The notes below the pieces were generated by a model. That model saw only the letters and a list, made by a program, of their open reading frames with translations. It was not told the DNA's origin and made no database searches. Of a stretch of DNA of 64,000 nucleotides, positions 34,290 through 45,417 are shown one piece after another. The position numbers were made by a program, and so were the translations under genes. Positions within the stretch are counted from its first letter, which is position 1, and every line of letters starts with the position of its first letter. Origin of the DNA: Ulva prolifera (taxonomy: Eukaryota; Chlorophyta; Ulvophyceae; Ulvales; Ulvaceae). The stretch is from the NCBI GenBank assembly GCA_023078555.1, contig CM041196.1, positions 3,658,001 through 3,722,000 of the forward strand. The letters run 5' to 3'.

Positions 34290-37090
34290 GGCCGATAGGC
34301 GAGAAATCGACTATGACAGCTCCTGAAGTTAATGCCCCCACCCCCACACACATGGCGAGTACTGTAATCAGCACTCGACAGACCCGCGATCCGTCGAGCG
34401 AGCGCGCCGTGGCGCCGAGTCGAGCGCTACACACCCCCGTGTCCTGTGGCTCCACTGTTCACAGGCGAGAAATCGACTATCACAGCTCCTGAAATTAATG
34501 CCCCCACCCCCATACACATGGCGAGTACTGTAATCAGCACTCGACAGACCCGCGATCCGTCGAGCGAGCGCGCCGTGGCGCCGAGTCGAGCGCTACACAC
34601 CCCCGTGTCCTGTGGCTCCACTGTTCACAGGCGAGAAATCGACTATGACAGCTCCTGAAATTAATGCCCCCACCCCCACACACATGGCGAGTACTGTAAT
34701 CCGCACTCGACAGACCCCCGACCGGCCGAGCGAGCGCGCCGTGGCGCCGAGGCGAGCGCTACACACCCCCGTGTCCTGTGGCTCCACTGTTCACAGGCGA
34801 GAAATCGACTATGACAGCTCCTGAAATTAATGCCCCCACCCCCACACACATGGCGAGTACTGTAATCAGCACTCGACAGACCCGCGATCCGTCGAGCGAG
34901 CGCGCCGTGGCGCCGAGGCGAGCGCTACACACCCCCGTGTCCTGTGGCTCCACTGTTCACAGGCGAGAAATCGACTATCACAGCTCCTGAAATTAATGCC
35001 CCCACCCCCACACACATGGCGAGTACTGTAATCCGCACTCGACAGATCCGCGATCCGTCGAGCGAGCGCGCCGTGGCGCCGAGTCGAGCGCTACACACCC
35101 CCGTGTCCTGTGGCTCCACTGTTCACAGGCGAGAAATCGACTATCACAGCTCCTAAAATAAATGCCCCCACCCCCACACACATGGCGAGTACTGTAATCC
35201 GCACTCGACAGATCCGCGATCCATCGAGCGAGCGCGCCGTGGCGCCGAGTCGAGCGCTACACACCCCCGTGTCCTGTGGCTCCACTGTTCACAGGCGAGA
35301 AATCGACTATCACAGCTCCTAAAATAAATGCCCCCACCCCCACACACATGGCGAGTACTGTAATCCGCACTCGACAGATCCGCGATCGGCCGAGCGAGCG
35401 CGCCGTGGCGCCGAGGCGAGCGCTACACACCCCCGTGTCCTGTGGCTCCACTGTTCACAGGCAAGAAATCGACTACCACAGCTCCTGAAATTTAATGCCC
35501 CCACCCCCACACACATGGCGAGTACTGTAATCCGCACTCGACAGATCCGCGATCCGTCGAGCGAGCGCGCCGTGGCGCCGAGTCGAGCGCTACACACCCC
35601 CGTGTCCTGTGGCTCCACTGTTCACAGGCGAGAAATCGACTATCACAGCTCCTAAAATAAATGCCCCCACCCCCACACACATGGCGAGTACTGTAATCCG
35701 CACTCGACAGACCCCCGACCGGCCGAGCGAGCGCGCCGTGGCGCCGAGTCGAGCGCTGCACGCCCCCGTGCTCCTGTGGCTCCACTGTTCACAGGCGACA
35801 AATCGACTGTGACAGCTCCTAAAATAAACGCTTCCACCCCCACACACATGGCAAGTACTGTAATCCGCACTCGACAGACCCGCGGTCGGCCGAGCGAGCG
35901 CGCCGTGGCGCCGAGTCGAGCGCTACACACCCCCGTGTCCTGTGGCTCCACTGTTCACAGGCGAGAAATCGACTATCACAGCTCCTGAAATTAATGCCCC
36001 CACCCCCACACACATGGCGAGTACTGTAATCCGCACTCGACAGACCCCCGACCGGCCGAGCGAGCGCGCCGTGGCGCCGAGGCGAGCGCTACACACCCCC
36101 GTGTCCTGTGGCTCCACTGTTCACAGGCGAGAAATCGACTATGACAGCTCCTGAAATTAATGCCCCCACCCCCACACACATGGCGAGTACTGTAATCAGC
36201 ACTCGACAGACCCGCGATCCGTCGAGCGAGCGCGCCGTGGCGCCGAGGCGAGCGCTACACACCCCCGTGTCCTGTGGCTCCACTGTTCACAGGCGAGAAA
36301 TCGACTATCACAGCTCCTGAAATTAATGCCCCCACCCCCACACACATGGCGAGTACTGTAATCCGCACTCGACAGATCCGCGATCGGCCGAGCGAGCGCG
36401 CCGTGGCGCCGAGGCGAGCGCTACACACCCCCGTGTCCTGTGGCTCCACTGTTCACAGGCGAGAAATCGACTATCACAGCTCCTGAAATTAATGCCCCCA
36501 CCCCCACACACATGGCGAGTACTGTAATCCGCACTCGACAGATCCGCGATCCGTCGAGCGAGCGCGCCGTGGCGCCGAGTCGAGCGCTACACACCCCCGT
36601 GTCCTGTGGCTCCACTGTTCACAGGCGAGAAATCGACTATCACAGCTCCTGAAATTAATGCCCCCACCCCCACACACATGGCGAGTACTGTAATCCGCAC
36701 TCGACAGATCCGCGATCCGTCAAGCGAGCGCGCCGTGGCGCCGAGTCGAGCGCTACACACCCCCGTGTCCTGTGGCTCCACTGTTCACAGGCGAGAAATC
36801 GACTATCACAGCTCCTAAAATAAATGCCCCCACCCCCACACACATGGCGAGTACTGTAATCCGCACTCGACAGACCCGCGGTCGGCCGAGCGAGCGTGCC
36901 GTGGCGCCGAGTCGAGCGCTACACACCCCCGTGTCCTGTGGCTCCACTGTTCACAGGCGAGAAATCGACTATCACAGCTCCTGAAATTAATCCCCCCTTC
37001 CCAACACACATGGTGAGTACTGTAATCCGCACTCGACAGACCCGCGATCGGCCGAGCGAGCGCGCCGTTGCGGCGACACGGGGGCGTGTA
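34290..37090. repeat. 166-bp satellite array, about 17 units
   Basis: Head-to-tail repeats with an exact 166-bp period (two units are 167). Each unit carries gcgagaaatcgactat, a run of cccccacccccacacac, and gagcgagcgcgccgtggcgc. Variants fall into subtypes (for example gaaatt versus aaaata, and cgatcc versus cgatcgg). The last unit is diverged and is followed by a partial inverted copy (gacacgggggcgtag) at about 37,078-37,108. Frames inside are repeat artefacts, since 166 is not a multiple of 3. The array sits in the G-Zn intron of copy 1. Confidence 0.97.
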
Positions 37091-37108
37091 GGACACGGGG
37101 GCGTAGTA

Positions 37109-37165
37109 ATTATCAGTGTGATTATATTGTGTAATGACAGTGTGATTATATTGTGTAATTAAGTG
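37109..37165. repeat. Short tandem duplication (gtgtgattatattgtgtaat x2)
   Basis: Two adjacent copies of an AT-rich segment of about 22-25 bp directly follow the satellite array, marking the transition back to the element. Confidence 0.8.
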
Positions 37166-37303
37166 TTAATCTACGATCTGGGGATTGAATCCGTAGCCCT
37201 TCAGGGATTCCATCTCCAACACAACACATGTGGTACATGTCAACAGGGGGCTAAGTGCATAGAGCCCCAAAAATGTGATTATGTCAAGGGGTCCGTATCG
37301 CAC

Positions 37304-37939
37304 CTGGCGGTGCTTTCCGCAGAATCCGGTTGCGCCTTGCACGAGGCTACCACATCCGCTGACATCACAGTATTCCAGACCCCCGCGTGTGGACCGCGGT
37401 GTCTCTCCAAACGAGAGAGTGCTGCACTTGTCTCGTTTTTTGACGACAAGCTCCTCGCCGTCGATCTGTGCGGGCACCGAAGGTTTGCGCCCCCGGACGC
37501 TTTTCCCCGCTTCGTGATCCGTGCAGTGTGCGCAAAACCCCAAAAACTTCTTCAAGGGCTGGAAGGCTCCGTGTGACACACAATAGCGCCAAAACTTGCG
37601 GATGCCTTCTTTCTTGATATCCCCCGTTAGCACCGTGGGAGCTCGCAGGTGTCCGTCGCAGGCCTGTGCCTCCTTGCCCCGTGACACCACCGGCAGCCCG
37701 CAGGCGACGTGCTTGCCATCACGCTTGACCAGCGCCACGCATGTGCCGCGACCCTCATGCTCTTCGTCTCGCACTCGTGTGCTCTTGTATGATGGTAGGA
37801 GCACTGGCGGTGCAGGCAATTCTGCACAGGCAAACGCCGGGCGGTGGATCCCCGGTCCGTGCGATGAACACCGGACTGAACACCGGTTTCATGCATTGTC
37901 ATGCATTGTCATGCATTGTCATGCATGTAAGGCATCACG

Positions 37940-37982
<43 letters not shown>

Positions 37983-39396
37983 CGTACGTCCGGCGAGTAT
38001 CGCAACCATCCGTCCCATTTGGTTGTCCCCGTGTACAAGTCCGGCCATCATGTTCTCGAACGCAACCCCTCCCACAGACTTGACATAGTCATGCATGTTC
38101 AGGGCCTCGCGGCCCGCTGGCATGTACCCCGAGTTTTCCGCTTGCCGCTGCAACAATGCTCTGCGGTACCGGAGTACGGCGTTGATGCCGACGCGTGATG
38201 CCTGCACCCCACATCTGTATGCATGTTGTGCGCATGTTGCGTGGGCTCGGGCCAAATGCTGCGCAACTGTGTGCCAGTGGCATGCTGCTCGAATTCGGGG
38301 TGCAGCCACCAAGCCCACGTGAGGCGGTCACTGCATCGGTGTGTTTGTTGGCGCAACGCACCGTGAAGGTATAGTCTTTGTACTTCACCGTTGCCGTCTT
38401 GGAGGCACGCCGTGCTCTTGCTGCAGCCGCTGCTTCCGCGCTCTTCAGCACCTTGTTACGGGCCCCTTCAGCCACCTTCAACAAGGACTGTCGTGCCGTA
38501 TCCAGAGTCAGCTTGGCGGCTTGGATGTCATGTTCGGGAGAATCTCGAATGACGGTTCCGTCCACACACACGATTCCCATTGTGCCTGCTTCAGCATCAC
38601 GGACCTTCTCCATTGCTTCCACCAGCTCGTTGCGCACTTGAGCGTGCAATGAGGCCGTCTTTGCGTCGCGCCCATCGGCAGTGCCGAGCAACGCGACGAG
38701 GTCCATGCCGGGTGGCAGCTCCAAGCTCGTCAACCAGGCGGTCTGTGTGCGCGTGGATGCTCCAAGCATCGAGCAGAAGGCCCTCAGCTTCTCTGCATGG
38801 CCAACAACGGTTTTAGCGCGTGCAAGGTGCATCATGCATGCAATCGGTGTGTACACGGTCAAGAACATGACTCATCATTGTTCGTGGGAACGTTGCACAA
38901 TTGCTACATTCTATGTGGGTTCTGTCATTGCTGTCTCGTGATCAAAGGCCTGGAATGCCGTCACCATGACAACCAAGAGATTGAGCCCATGCGGAAAACA
39001 AGGCAGCCTGCATAAGCTATGGGCGTGGATGGGCGCACGTTTCGCGGGTGTTGTAGCACTCGGCAAGTGCTCCGGCCGGCCCCACAGGTGCAGTGGCCCC
39101 GGTCCCGTCTTGTGCAGGTCTCGGATCATCGCCCAGCCATATTCGAGCACGGACCCCCCTGGGCCGGACGCATGTGCGGCGCATGCTGCGTTCCACACGT
39201 CGCAGGACGCCGCATCGGCGCGTTCGAGCTCCCGTTGCCCCGTCGGCGACAACAAAAACATTTGACTCACACTTGCGCTGAAGTACAGGCTTGCCGCGTG
39301 GGGATTTTCGTCCCTAGGAACGCTTCCCGCAGTTGCAGCCACGTCTTGGAGGGCTTTGTTGTTGACGAACTCGCCAGCACTCGTGCCCCGCGTCCG
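37304..39396 (-). CDS. Copy 1 exons E, F1, F2 and G
   Basis: E (39,396-39,060) contains Gly-Pro-Leu-His-Leu-Trp-Gly-Arg-Pro-Glu-His, shared with 44,149-44,494. F1 (38,792-38,362) is a helical segment around Phe-Cys-Ser-Met-Leu-Gly, shared with 43,995 onward. F2 (38,201-37,988) begins after ...TGCAG and carries Leu-Leu-Gln-Arg-Gln-Ala-Glu, shared with 46,123-46,337. G (37,821-37,304, 518 nt, same length as its copy at 46,629-47,146) begins Pro-Pro-Val-Leu-Leu-Pro and holds a zinc module with Cys-Asp-Gly-His-Leu-Arg-Ala-Pro-Thr, closely resembling the Cys-x2-His-Ser-Lys-Ala-Pro-Thr of SBP-box proteins, then two Cys pairs and Cys-Asp-Val-Ser-Gly-Cys...Cys-Gly-Lys-His. These exons link the recombinase core to the large zinc exon. 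Confidence 0.65.
37942..37981 (+). repeat. G40 homopolymer in the F2-G intron
   Basis: Forty consecutive G (C on the coding strand) starting just after the F2 donor in a 166-bp intron. It makes up a quarter of the intron. Confidence 0.97.
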
Positions 39397-39941
39397 CTGA
39401 AAACCACGATGTTTGAGAAAAGTGTAGTGGGTACTGTCGTGCGTCACGCATGCATGCCGGACACGGACACAAAGAACATCAATATTAGGCGATGGCAACA
39501 TCACATTGACCACGTTCTCTGATGCTATTTTGACCTCATGATCAACGCCGCCATGCCTCAAGTTGGCCCTACCCCCTCCCCAAATTGTTCACATTTCCAT
39601 ACGGCCTGACATATGCATGAACAACAACGCCTGCTCCCGTCACCACCGTCGCATATTGCCACTCTCAACAGCATTTGTACCCGAAATTACCGTAGTACAT
39701 GTGAGGGTATAACATGTCCCTTGGGGAGTGCATTGTGGCCGGTGCGCCTGATCAAGATCGTTGGTGGACACGCACGCTAAACTATACTTACAAAAGAGTG
39801 AACGGGTGAAAACAAATACCGAAACCGAATCCCAAATTACATCACGATGCTGATTTGTAGAGAGGGCCGAACGTGAACGGTGGATTCGGTGCCTGGATCC
39901 GGTGCTTGTGTGAGTCATATGCATGGATGTGTGTGGCACAC

Positions 39942-42205
39942 CTTGTGCGCCATGACAGCGACGTAGTACCCTTGATTCAGGTAGGTGGTCTCTGCAGTCT
40001 TTGAAGCGGGACTCCATTGACCAGTGATGCTGAGCTCCACGGCGTTATGCATTTGTCCGCGCACGTGCGCTCCCGCGATTTCCACAAACGCAAGTCCCGC
40101 GCGCATCTCCTTCCCCAGGGCGTTGTTGTCAGCACCGGCGCTGTAGCGTTGCAACCAAGTGGAGATTGCCCATTCCGGGGTGGGGATGGGCCGCAAGGGT
40201 ATCATACCAAGCCAGCGACAGAAGACAAACCTGCACGCAGTTGTGTCGATCACATGCTGGCATACGTCTAGGTGTCTGCCACCGCACGCACGCATGTGCC
40301 GATCGGCGGAGGCATGTCAGTAATTATAGCCATAGCATCCTTATTGAACCTCATGCTTTTTGGGTGGTAAATCATGTCTGACTTTGTTCCGAACATATGC
40401 CTCCGGTAGTGTAGTGTCGACGGCTGACTGCTGTGGCTGAGTACAGACTTCGGTGAGTGTAGCTGGTCGTGTAATTTCTAGTGCTGCAAATCAAGGCACC
40501 CGGAAAAGCAGGTAAGGGCTAATTTAGAACCCTGCGTTGTAACTTTCTCCACTTCAAAACCATCATATTCAGGGGATTTCAAGGGCATTACCCTGTGTTC
40601 AGGCAGCGAATCATGCCATGTTGTCTGGTTGCATTTAACCTGCGGGAAATTTGCACGTGTGTCGCGATGCAGCCTCGGCCACCTCGCGACGGCTGTGTGT
40701 GCAAATGTACCATGCCAGCCTAGGGGGGCAGGGGGCATACATTGTCATCGCTCTTGTTGCGAGTTCTGCGGATCCGGCGGCGCCTCGTCTCCGGATGAGT
40801 TCCGGAATCGTGAAAGCCTCCCCCATCTTGAGGCCTTTCAGGTCGTCCGGCATCAACAAGCCTTGGTGGAGCGCCATTGTGACGAGTTGGCACCCGACGC
40901 TTGCAACGTTTGCGTCCCAGGTACCGGGCTCGAGACACACCGCGCCGGTGGGGTTGGCACCGAAGGTTTTTGGACCTAGTGAATTCGGTGCTTTGTCCCT
41001 CTGCAGGTGCACCACGACACCAAAGGCGACCTGCACCGGTCATACGTCATGTCCTGGCGACGCGTGTCGACACCCGCTCATACGGACAATGTTCAAACCG
41101 GGTGTAGCATGACGGTCACAACATCAACTCTGAGTATACGTTGGCAAGTGAAGCGTGCCTCGTCTTTCTCTGTGCCCCGAACGGCTGTGACAACAAACGT
41201 GACATGCTTCCACTGCCACGCTGCCAGCGTTGGATTCCGTGCTCCACACAAGGCGCGCACGAATGCAGCCACGCGGCCGTACAATACAGTTGTAGACCCC
41301 GAGGTTGCGTCTTCCGCGATCGCCTGCATCTCTCCGCGTTGCATTGGTGCAGGCTTGAGTGACACAAACGCGTCGACCGACTTGAGATGGGCCACGAGGG
41401 TCCCAAACATCCCGCAATGGCTCTCGAACAACGAGGCGCGTTCCATTGCTTTCTGCATGTGTGAAATGATGTTGACAATGAGCTCACACAAGGTTGATGA
41501 CAAGCAAAATGCAACAGTGTCTCAATCGGCATGCGATGAATTTGCATGGTGGGCGAAACAGCGGCACGCAAGTGTGTATGCATGCATATATGGACACACG
41601 GGAGGTGGGCAACAGAGACGTCGTGCATATGCATTAGGATGCGATTGTGATTGTCATTGGCATTAACAGTGGAGGTGGCAACTGGACAGGGGCCGCACAT
41701 AGGATTCATCCGTCTGCCTTTTGCGCGAATGTGTCCTTGAGAAGTACACCTTCACCGTGCACGTGACGACAAACCGGAGCATCGTCAGAGAGCTGTATGT
41801 GCCAAGGTGGCCGGCCCACATCATGGCATACAGGGCGTGCATGAAAGGCACGCTGCCGCAATGCCTCAGGCTGTTGATGATAGCCCCCATCGGGACTCTT
41901 CCGTCGGGACTTGAGTTGCGTGCTTTCTCCCACTCTTCGATCATGGGGTCGCTCGATTCGTGGAACTCTGGGTGGTGTCGATGCGACACGATGACCGCGA
42001 CCAAGGCGCGGATGAAACGGACAAAGAGTCGCGCCATATTCTTGTTTTGCGACGTGTACCGCCCCTTCAAGAGATTGCTCCACAGGGCTTCGTTGTCAAC
42101 CCACTCGAGCTCTGGTGGTAACATGTCCCGCTCGATGTTCCACACCTTGCGGGTGTCCGCTGTTTGCACGGTGGCCGTGTGTGCACCTTTGATCATGCCA
42201 TCCAC
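39942..42205 (-). CDS. Copy 1 exons A-D: tyrosine-recombinase-like core
   Basis: Exons A (42,205-41,756), B (41,452-41,099), C (41,030-40,741) and D (40,230-39,942). The catalytic pattern of tyrosine recombinases can be read across B-D. Box I is Cys-Gly-Ala-Arg ... Leu-x2-Trp-x-Trp-Lys-His-Val (Arg codon 41,237-41,239). The beta-hairpin Lys is in Leu-Gln-Arg-Asp-Lys-Ala-Pro (40,992-40,994). Box II is Lys-Glu-Met-Arg-Ala-Gly (Arg 40,101-40,103; the usual His is Lys here and Arg in copy 2). Gly-Gln-Trp replaces the second His. The nucleophile candidate is Tyr in Thr-Ala-Glu-Thr-Thr-Tyr-Leu (39,981-39,983), 11 residues after the Trp. Exons C and D are conserved at 45,417-44,688, with D the same length (289 nt). 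Exon A shows no catalytic motif. Predicted role: integration or excision. Confidence 0.6.
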
Positions 42206-42730
42206 GACCCTACATGCATGACATCATGACATCAGCCACCCGCCGTTCAACCGGCATCTCACGTGCATGCCGGCAAATAGTACCACTCATGAGCTATGCT
42301 GTTACATTGCTCTTCTTCTGACCGCCGGGTGCATTGGCTGTCCGGAAATGGCTACTATGCACGCAAGCTGCCAACAATCAATTGATGCCTTTGAGCTCGA
42401 CACCCTACATTTCGTGCAAGGGCCAAGACTTGTGCATTGTCCATGTAGCCTCGACGCCACCAGAGCGCGTGTGGCAAATGGGACATACATATTGAGATGA
42501 AAACACAGGAACTTAAACATGAATCACTTATTGCGGTGTACAAACCAATCATGTAATTCGATATTTCGCTTCATGTTCCTTGCACGTTCCTTGTGACGTC
42601 GGACTGAAGGAGCGCATGCATCAACACGAATGTGCACTACAAGCTAGATATCATCATCGCATGTCCAAGTATTTTGCGCGGAACTATGGCAGAAGAATAT
42701 TCGATTATGTCGGTTGAACTATGGAGGTTT
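42206..42730. other. Junction between copies 1 and 2; no gene seen
   Basis: About 525 bp between the most upstream exon found for copy 1 and the end of the F1 homologue of copy 2. A/T content is higher than in the element. It could contain the 5' end or promoter of copy 1; no terminal repeat is evident. Confidence 0.4.
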
Positions 42731-43995
42731 TCATGTAGCCGAAAATATGGTATGAAAGTAGCGCTCTATAGTATGGTATGAAGGAAGCGCTCTATAGTAA
42801 GCTGCATTCCCGACACCAGCCTGGTAGCACTTGCCGACCACTCCGCACATGGCTTGGCCGCAAAACATTTGTTCACCGGGGACCAGTACAACGCATAGAC
42901 ATCGGACTATTGTTGTTGTGCCTCGGTGAATGCAAGGTTTCAGGGCGCACCGTTTCAATTCGGCGGGGTCATCGAAAAGGTCGCTCAAGGCTTCCATGTC
43001 GGCATCGTCTTCGTTGGCCTCACTGCCACTGTCGTCTTCTCCCGCGTCCGGCAACAACTCGTCCGCGAATGCTTCCGCTTCGGCGCCAAGGCCGTCGCCA
43101 TTGAAATCTTCGCCCGTATCGGAGTCAAGCATTTGTACCCGTTGACGGCCGTCGGTGGTGTCCATGTGGCCGTCGTCAGAATCATCAAGGACCGTAGCCG
43201 GGACGCGACGCGGAGTTGTCATGTCATTGTCCGAGTCATCCAGGATCGCGGCCGCGGCGTGATGCTGAGCTGTTGATGGGTGTGTGTCGTTGGTGACTGC
43301 TTCAGGGTCAGCTTGGTGTGGTGGATGTGCGGTGACAGTGTGTCCCACCTCGACGATGTTGTCGTCTTCGTCATCTTGCAGACTGATTGACACTGGCTCG
43401 GGGCCGGTTTCGGCCGTCCCCGGTGTTGCACCGGTCGGTGCGCCTGCGTCGTGGCCGCCCTCTTCATCACGGCTACGCTTCAACGCCCGTTGGTGCTGCG
43501 ACATGTTCTTCGGGACGTGACACAAGGAACGCGACGGAGCGGAAGCGCGGGTAGAGGTGGTTGCTGCCAGTGATGCAGGGGGCGCATCGGTTGGTGGGGC
43601 ACCGTCGATGTCCTCACTCTCTGTGTCGGTGACCACGATCACATCACCACCTCCCCGAACCCTCGAGGGTGCAGTGTGCACATGTGCTGCCCTCGGGGAA
43701 GGTGTGGAGAAAGAAAGATTGCTCGTTGCATCTTTTGTGAGGTTGGCTGTCGACGAGTTTGCGTCGGGGCTCACGATGACGTCGCCCGCCTGCTGCGCCT
43801 CCTCGACCTTGCACATGGCCGTCACAAGGTCGGCCTGCACCTCCGTGTGCAAAGCGACGGCCTCCGCCGTGCGATCGTCGACCGACCGCATCAGCGACAG
43901 AAGGTCTCGATCGTCCCCGAGGTCCAACGCCTTCAGCCACACACTCTGCCGGCCCCCAATCGACCCGAGCATCACGCAGAAGTCCCTCAACGCGC
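42731..43995 (-). CDS. Copy 2 exon F1 homologue with acidic, SIM-like repeats
   Basis: Begins after an acceptor (...CCGTGCAG) with Gly-Ala-Leu-Arg-Asp-Phe-Cys-Val-Met-Leu, homologous to copy 1 F1. After about 60 shared residues it runs into a 300-residue acidic, disordered region absent from copy 1. Four segments fit SUMO-interacting motifs: Val-Ile-Val-Val-Thr-Asp-Thr-Glu-Ser-Glu-Asp, Ala-Ile-Leu-Asp-Asp-Ser-Asp, Thr-Val-Leu-Asp-Asp-Ser-Asp-Asp and Gln-Met-Leu-Asp-Ser-Asp. A basic Lys-Arg-Ser-Arg patch precedes them. The 3' boundary is uncertain because exon F2 of this copy lies on the other strand. Confidence 0.5.
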
Positions 43996-44148
43996 CTGCA
44001 CGGAGCCGGTGCGATGCATGGACGGCATGAATGCAACACATCCCGGGGGCCCCCGCAGCCACACGTGACGCGCCGACACCGCTCGTGGCGTGTGCAACGG
44101 CAACACTTGCACCGTCGAGCACACCGCAGCGCGGAGCCTACTGCGTAC

Positions 44149-45417
44149 CTTCCTCGCGTGGGACGTGCTCGGGCCGGCCCCACAGGTGCAGCGGTCCGGG
44201 GCGATTCGTGGTGAACAGCGCGCGGATCTTGGCCCACCCGTACTCTTTTAGGCCGCCGAACTCCGACTCGCGGTGGCGCGTGCATGCCGCGTCCCACAGC
44301 GCGTGCGAAGCGGCGTCCGCCTCCGCCAGCGCCGCCTGCCCGTCGGGCGAGTCGAGGTACGCCTTGCCAGCGGCTGCACACAAGTACAGGCTGCCGTGAT
44401 ATCGGCTGCCTTCGCGCTCCATCTGAGCCGCCTGCGCCGCCACCCTCTGAAGGCCGTGCATGTCCACAAAGCGCCCGCCTCCACTCTGAACTTGCTGCAC
44501 AGCACGCCATCCCCCGTCACCGTTCACCCCGCGACCGGGAAGTCGCCGGGACGCTGCAGAGCAGGGCGGCAGCCACGGCGCCCTCAGGGTGACAGCGACA
44601 CATGCGGCGACACACACAGCCGCGGAGGCACGTTCAAGCATTGGGCACAGCGGGTCCCCGCAAAGACACACGAGACAGGCCACGCACTCGATGCGCCACG
44701 GTCGCGTTGTAGTGGCCCTGGTGGAGATACTGGGTCTCGGCCGTCTTTGCGGTCGGGCACCACTGCCCCCTGAGCGCAAGCTCCAGCTTGTTGTGCTCCC
44801 GCCCGCGCAGGGTGCTGTCCGTGATGAACATGAACGCGAACCCCGCACGCATGTCCCGTGCGTTCATCTTGGCGCCGGTCCCCGCACAGTACCGAGCGAT
44901 GAGCACGCTGACGGCCCAGCTCGACGACGGCACGCACCGCAGCGGCACCATGCCGTGCCAACGGCAGAACACGAACCTGCACGTGGCGACACGCGTCCGC
45001 ACTCGGCAGCCACGCATGTCAGTGCTCGCTACGTGGCAGGTGCCGGAAATCGGCCGTGCGCACACATCACACACACGCTCTCCGGGCGGCGCACATGTCT
45101 TCCGAACGCTTCGCCAGCGCAGCAGCTCCGGCCCCGCGGCGCTTCGCGATCAGCGCCGGCAGGGTGAACGCCGTGCCCACAGGGAGGTGCTCCAAATCCT
45201 CGGGCAGCAGGAGGCCCTGATGCATCGCCATGCTGAGCAGCTGGCACCCGACGCTCGCTACGTCGACATCCTGCCGGTGGTCCTCCTCCGCTTCGCTCAG
45301 GTCCACCCTCTCGCCGCACGTCACGAGGTTGCCCGTCGGGTTCATCGCGATGACCTTCGCCCCGAACTTGTTCGGGGCCTTGTCGTGCTGCAGGTGCACC
45401 ACGATGCCGAAGCCCAC
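44149..45417 (-). CDS. Copy 2 exons C, D and E: recombinase C-terminal half
   Basis: Exons C (45,417-45,095), D (44,976-44,688) and E (44,494-44,149), phases identical to copy 1. C carries the Lys of Leu-Gln-His-Asp-Lys-Ala-Pro and an 11-residue insertion rich in Glu/Asp. D carries Arg-Asp-Met-Arg-Ala-Gly, Gly-Gln-Trp and the candidate nucleophile in Thr-Ala-Glu-Thr-Gln-Tyr-Leu. E ends at Arg-Pro-Glu-His. Exons A and B, including the box-I Arg, are missing: sequence beyond 45,420 is unrelated. The recombinase of this copy is therefore truncated and presumably inactive. Confidence 0.65.

Larger units (their letters stand above)
25998..42205 (-). mobile_element. Large recombinase-zinc-helicase element, copy 1 (most complete)
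   Basis: Fifteen exons on the minus strand: A 42,205-41,756; B 41,452-41,099; C 41,030-40,741; D 40,230-39,942; E 39,396-39,060; F1 38,792-38,362; F2 38,201-37,988; G 37,821-37,304; Zn 32,765-30,902; H 30,770-30,477; I 30,286-29,451; J 29,351-28,443; K 28,218-27,527; L 27,434-26,982; M 26,883-25,998. Boundaries were set where similarity to the other copies stops at splice dinucleotides, and all phases agree, giving about 2,940 codons. The sequence directly shows the exons and motifs; a single transcript is inferred from phase continuity. Exon A may not be the first. No terminal repeats were identified. Confidence 0.7.

Noticed and set aside
34446..36984. Series of identical 64-70 codon frames in both strands
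   Set aside because: The same frame is repeated by the satellite period; 166 is not divisible by 3 and nothing is conserved beyond the repeat.
34290..37090. CRISPR array
   Set aside because: The repeat is 166 bp with no spacers, the host is eukaryotic and no cas genes are present; it is a satellite.
25998..42205. Helitron
   Set aside because: A PIF1-like helicase is present, but no HUH Rep motif or Helitron ends were found, and a tyrosine recombinase pattern fits exons B-D better.
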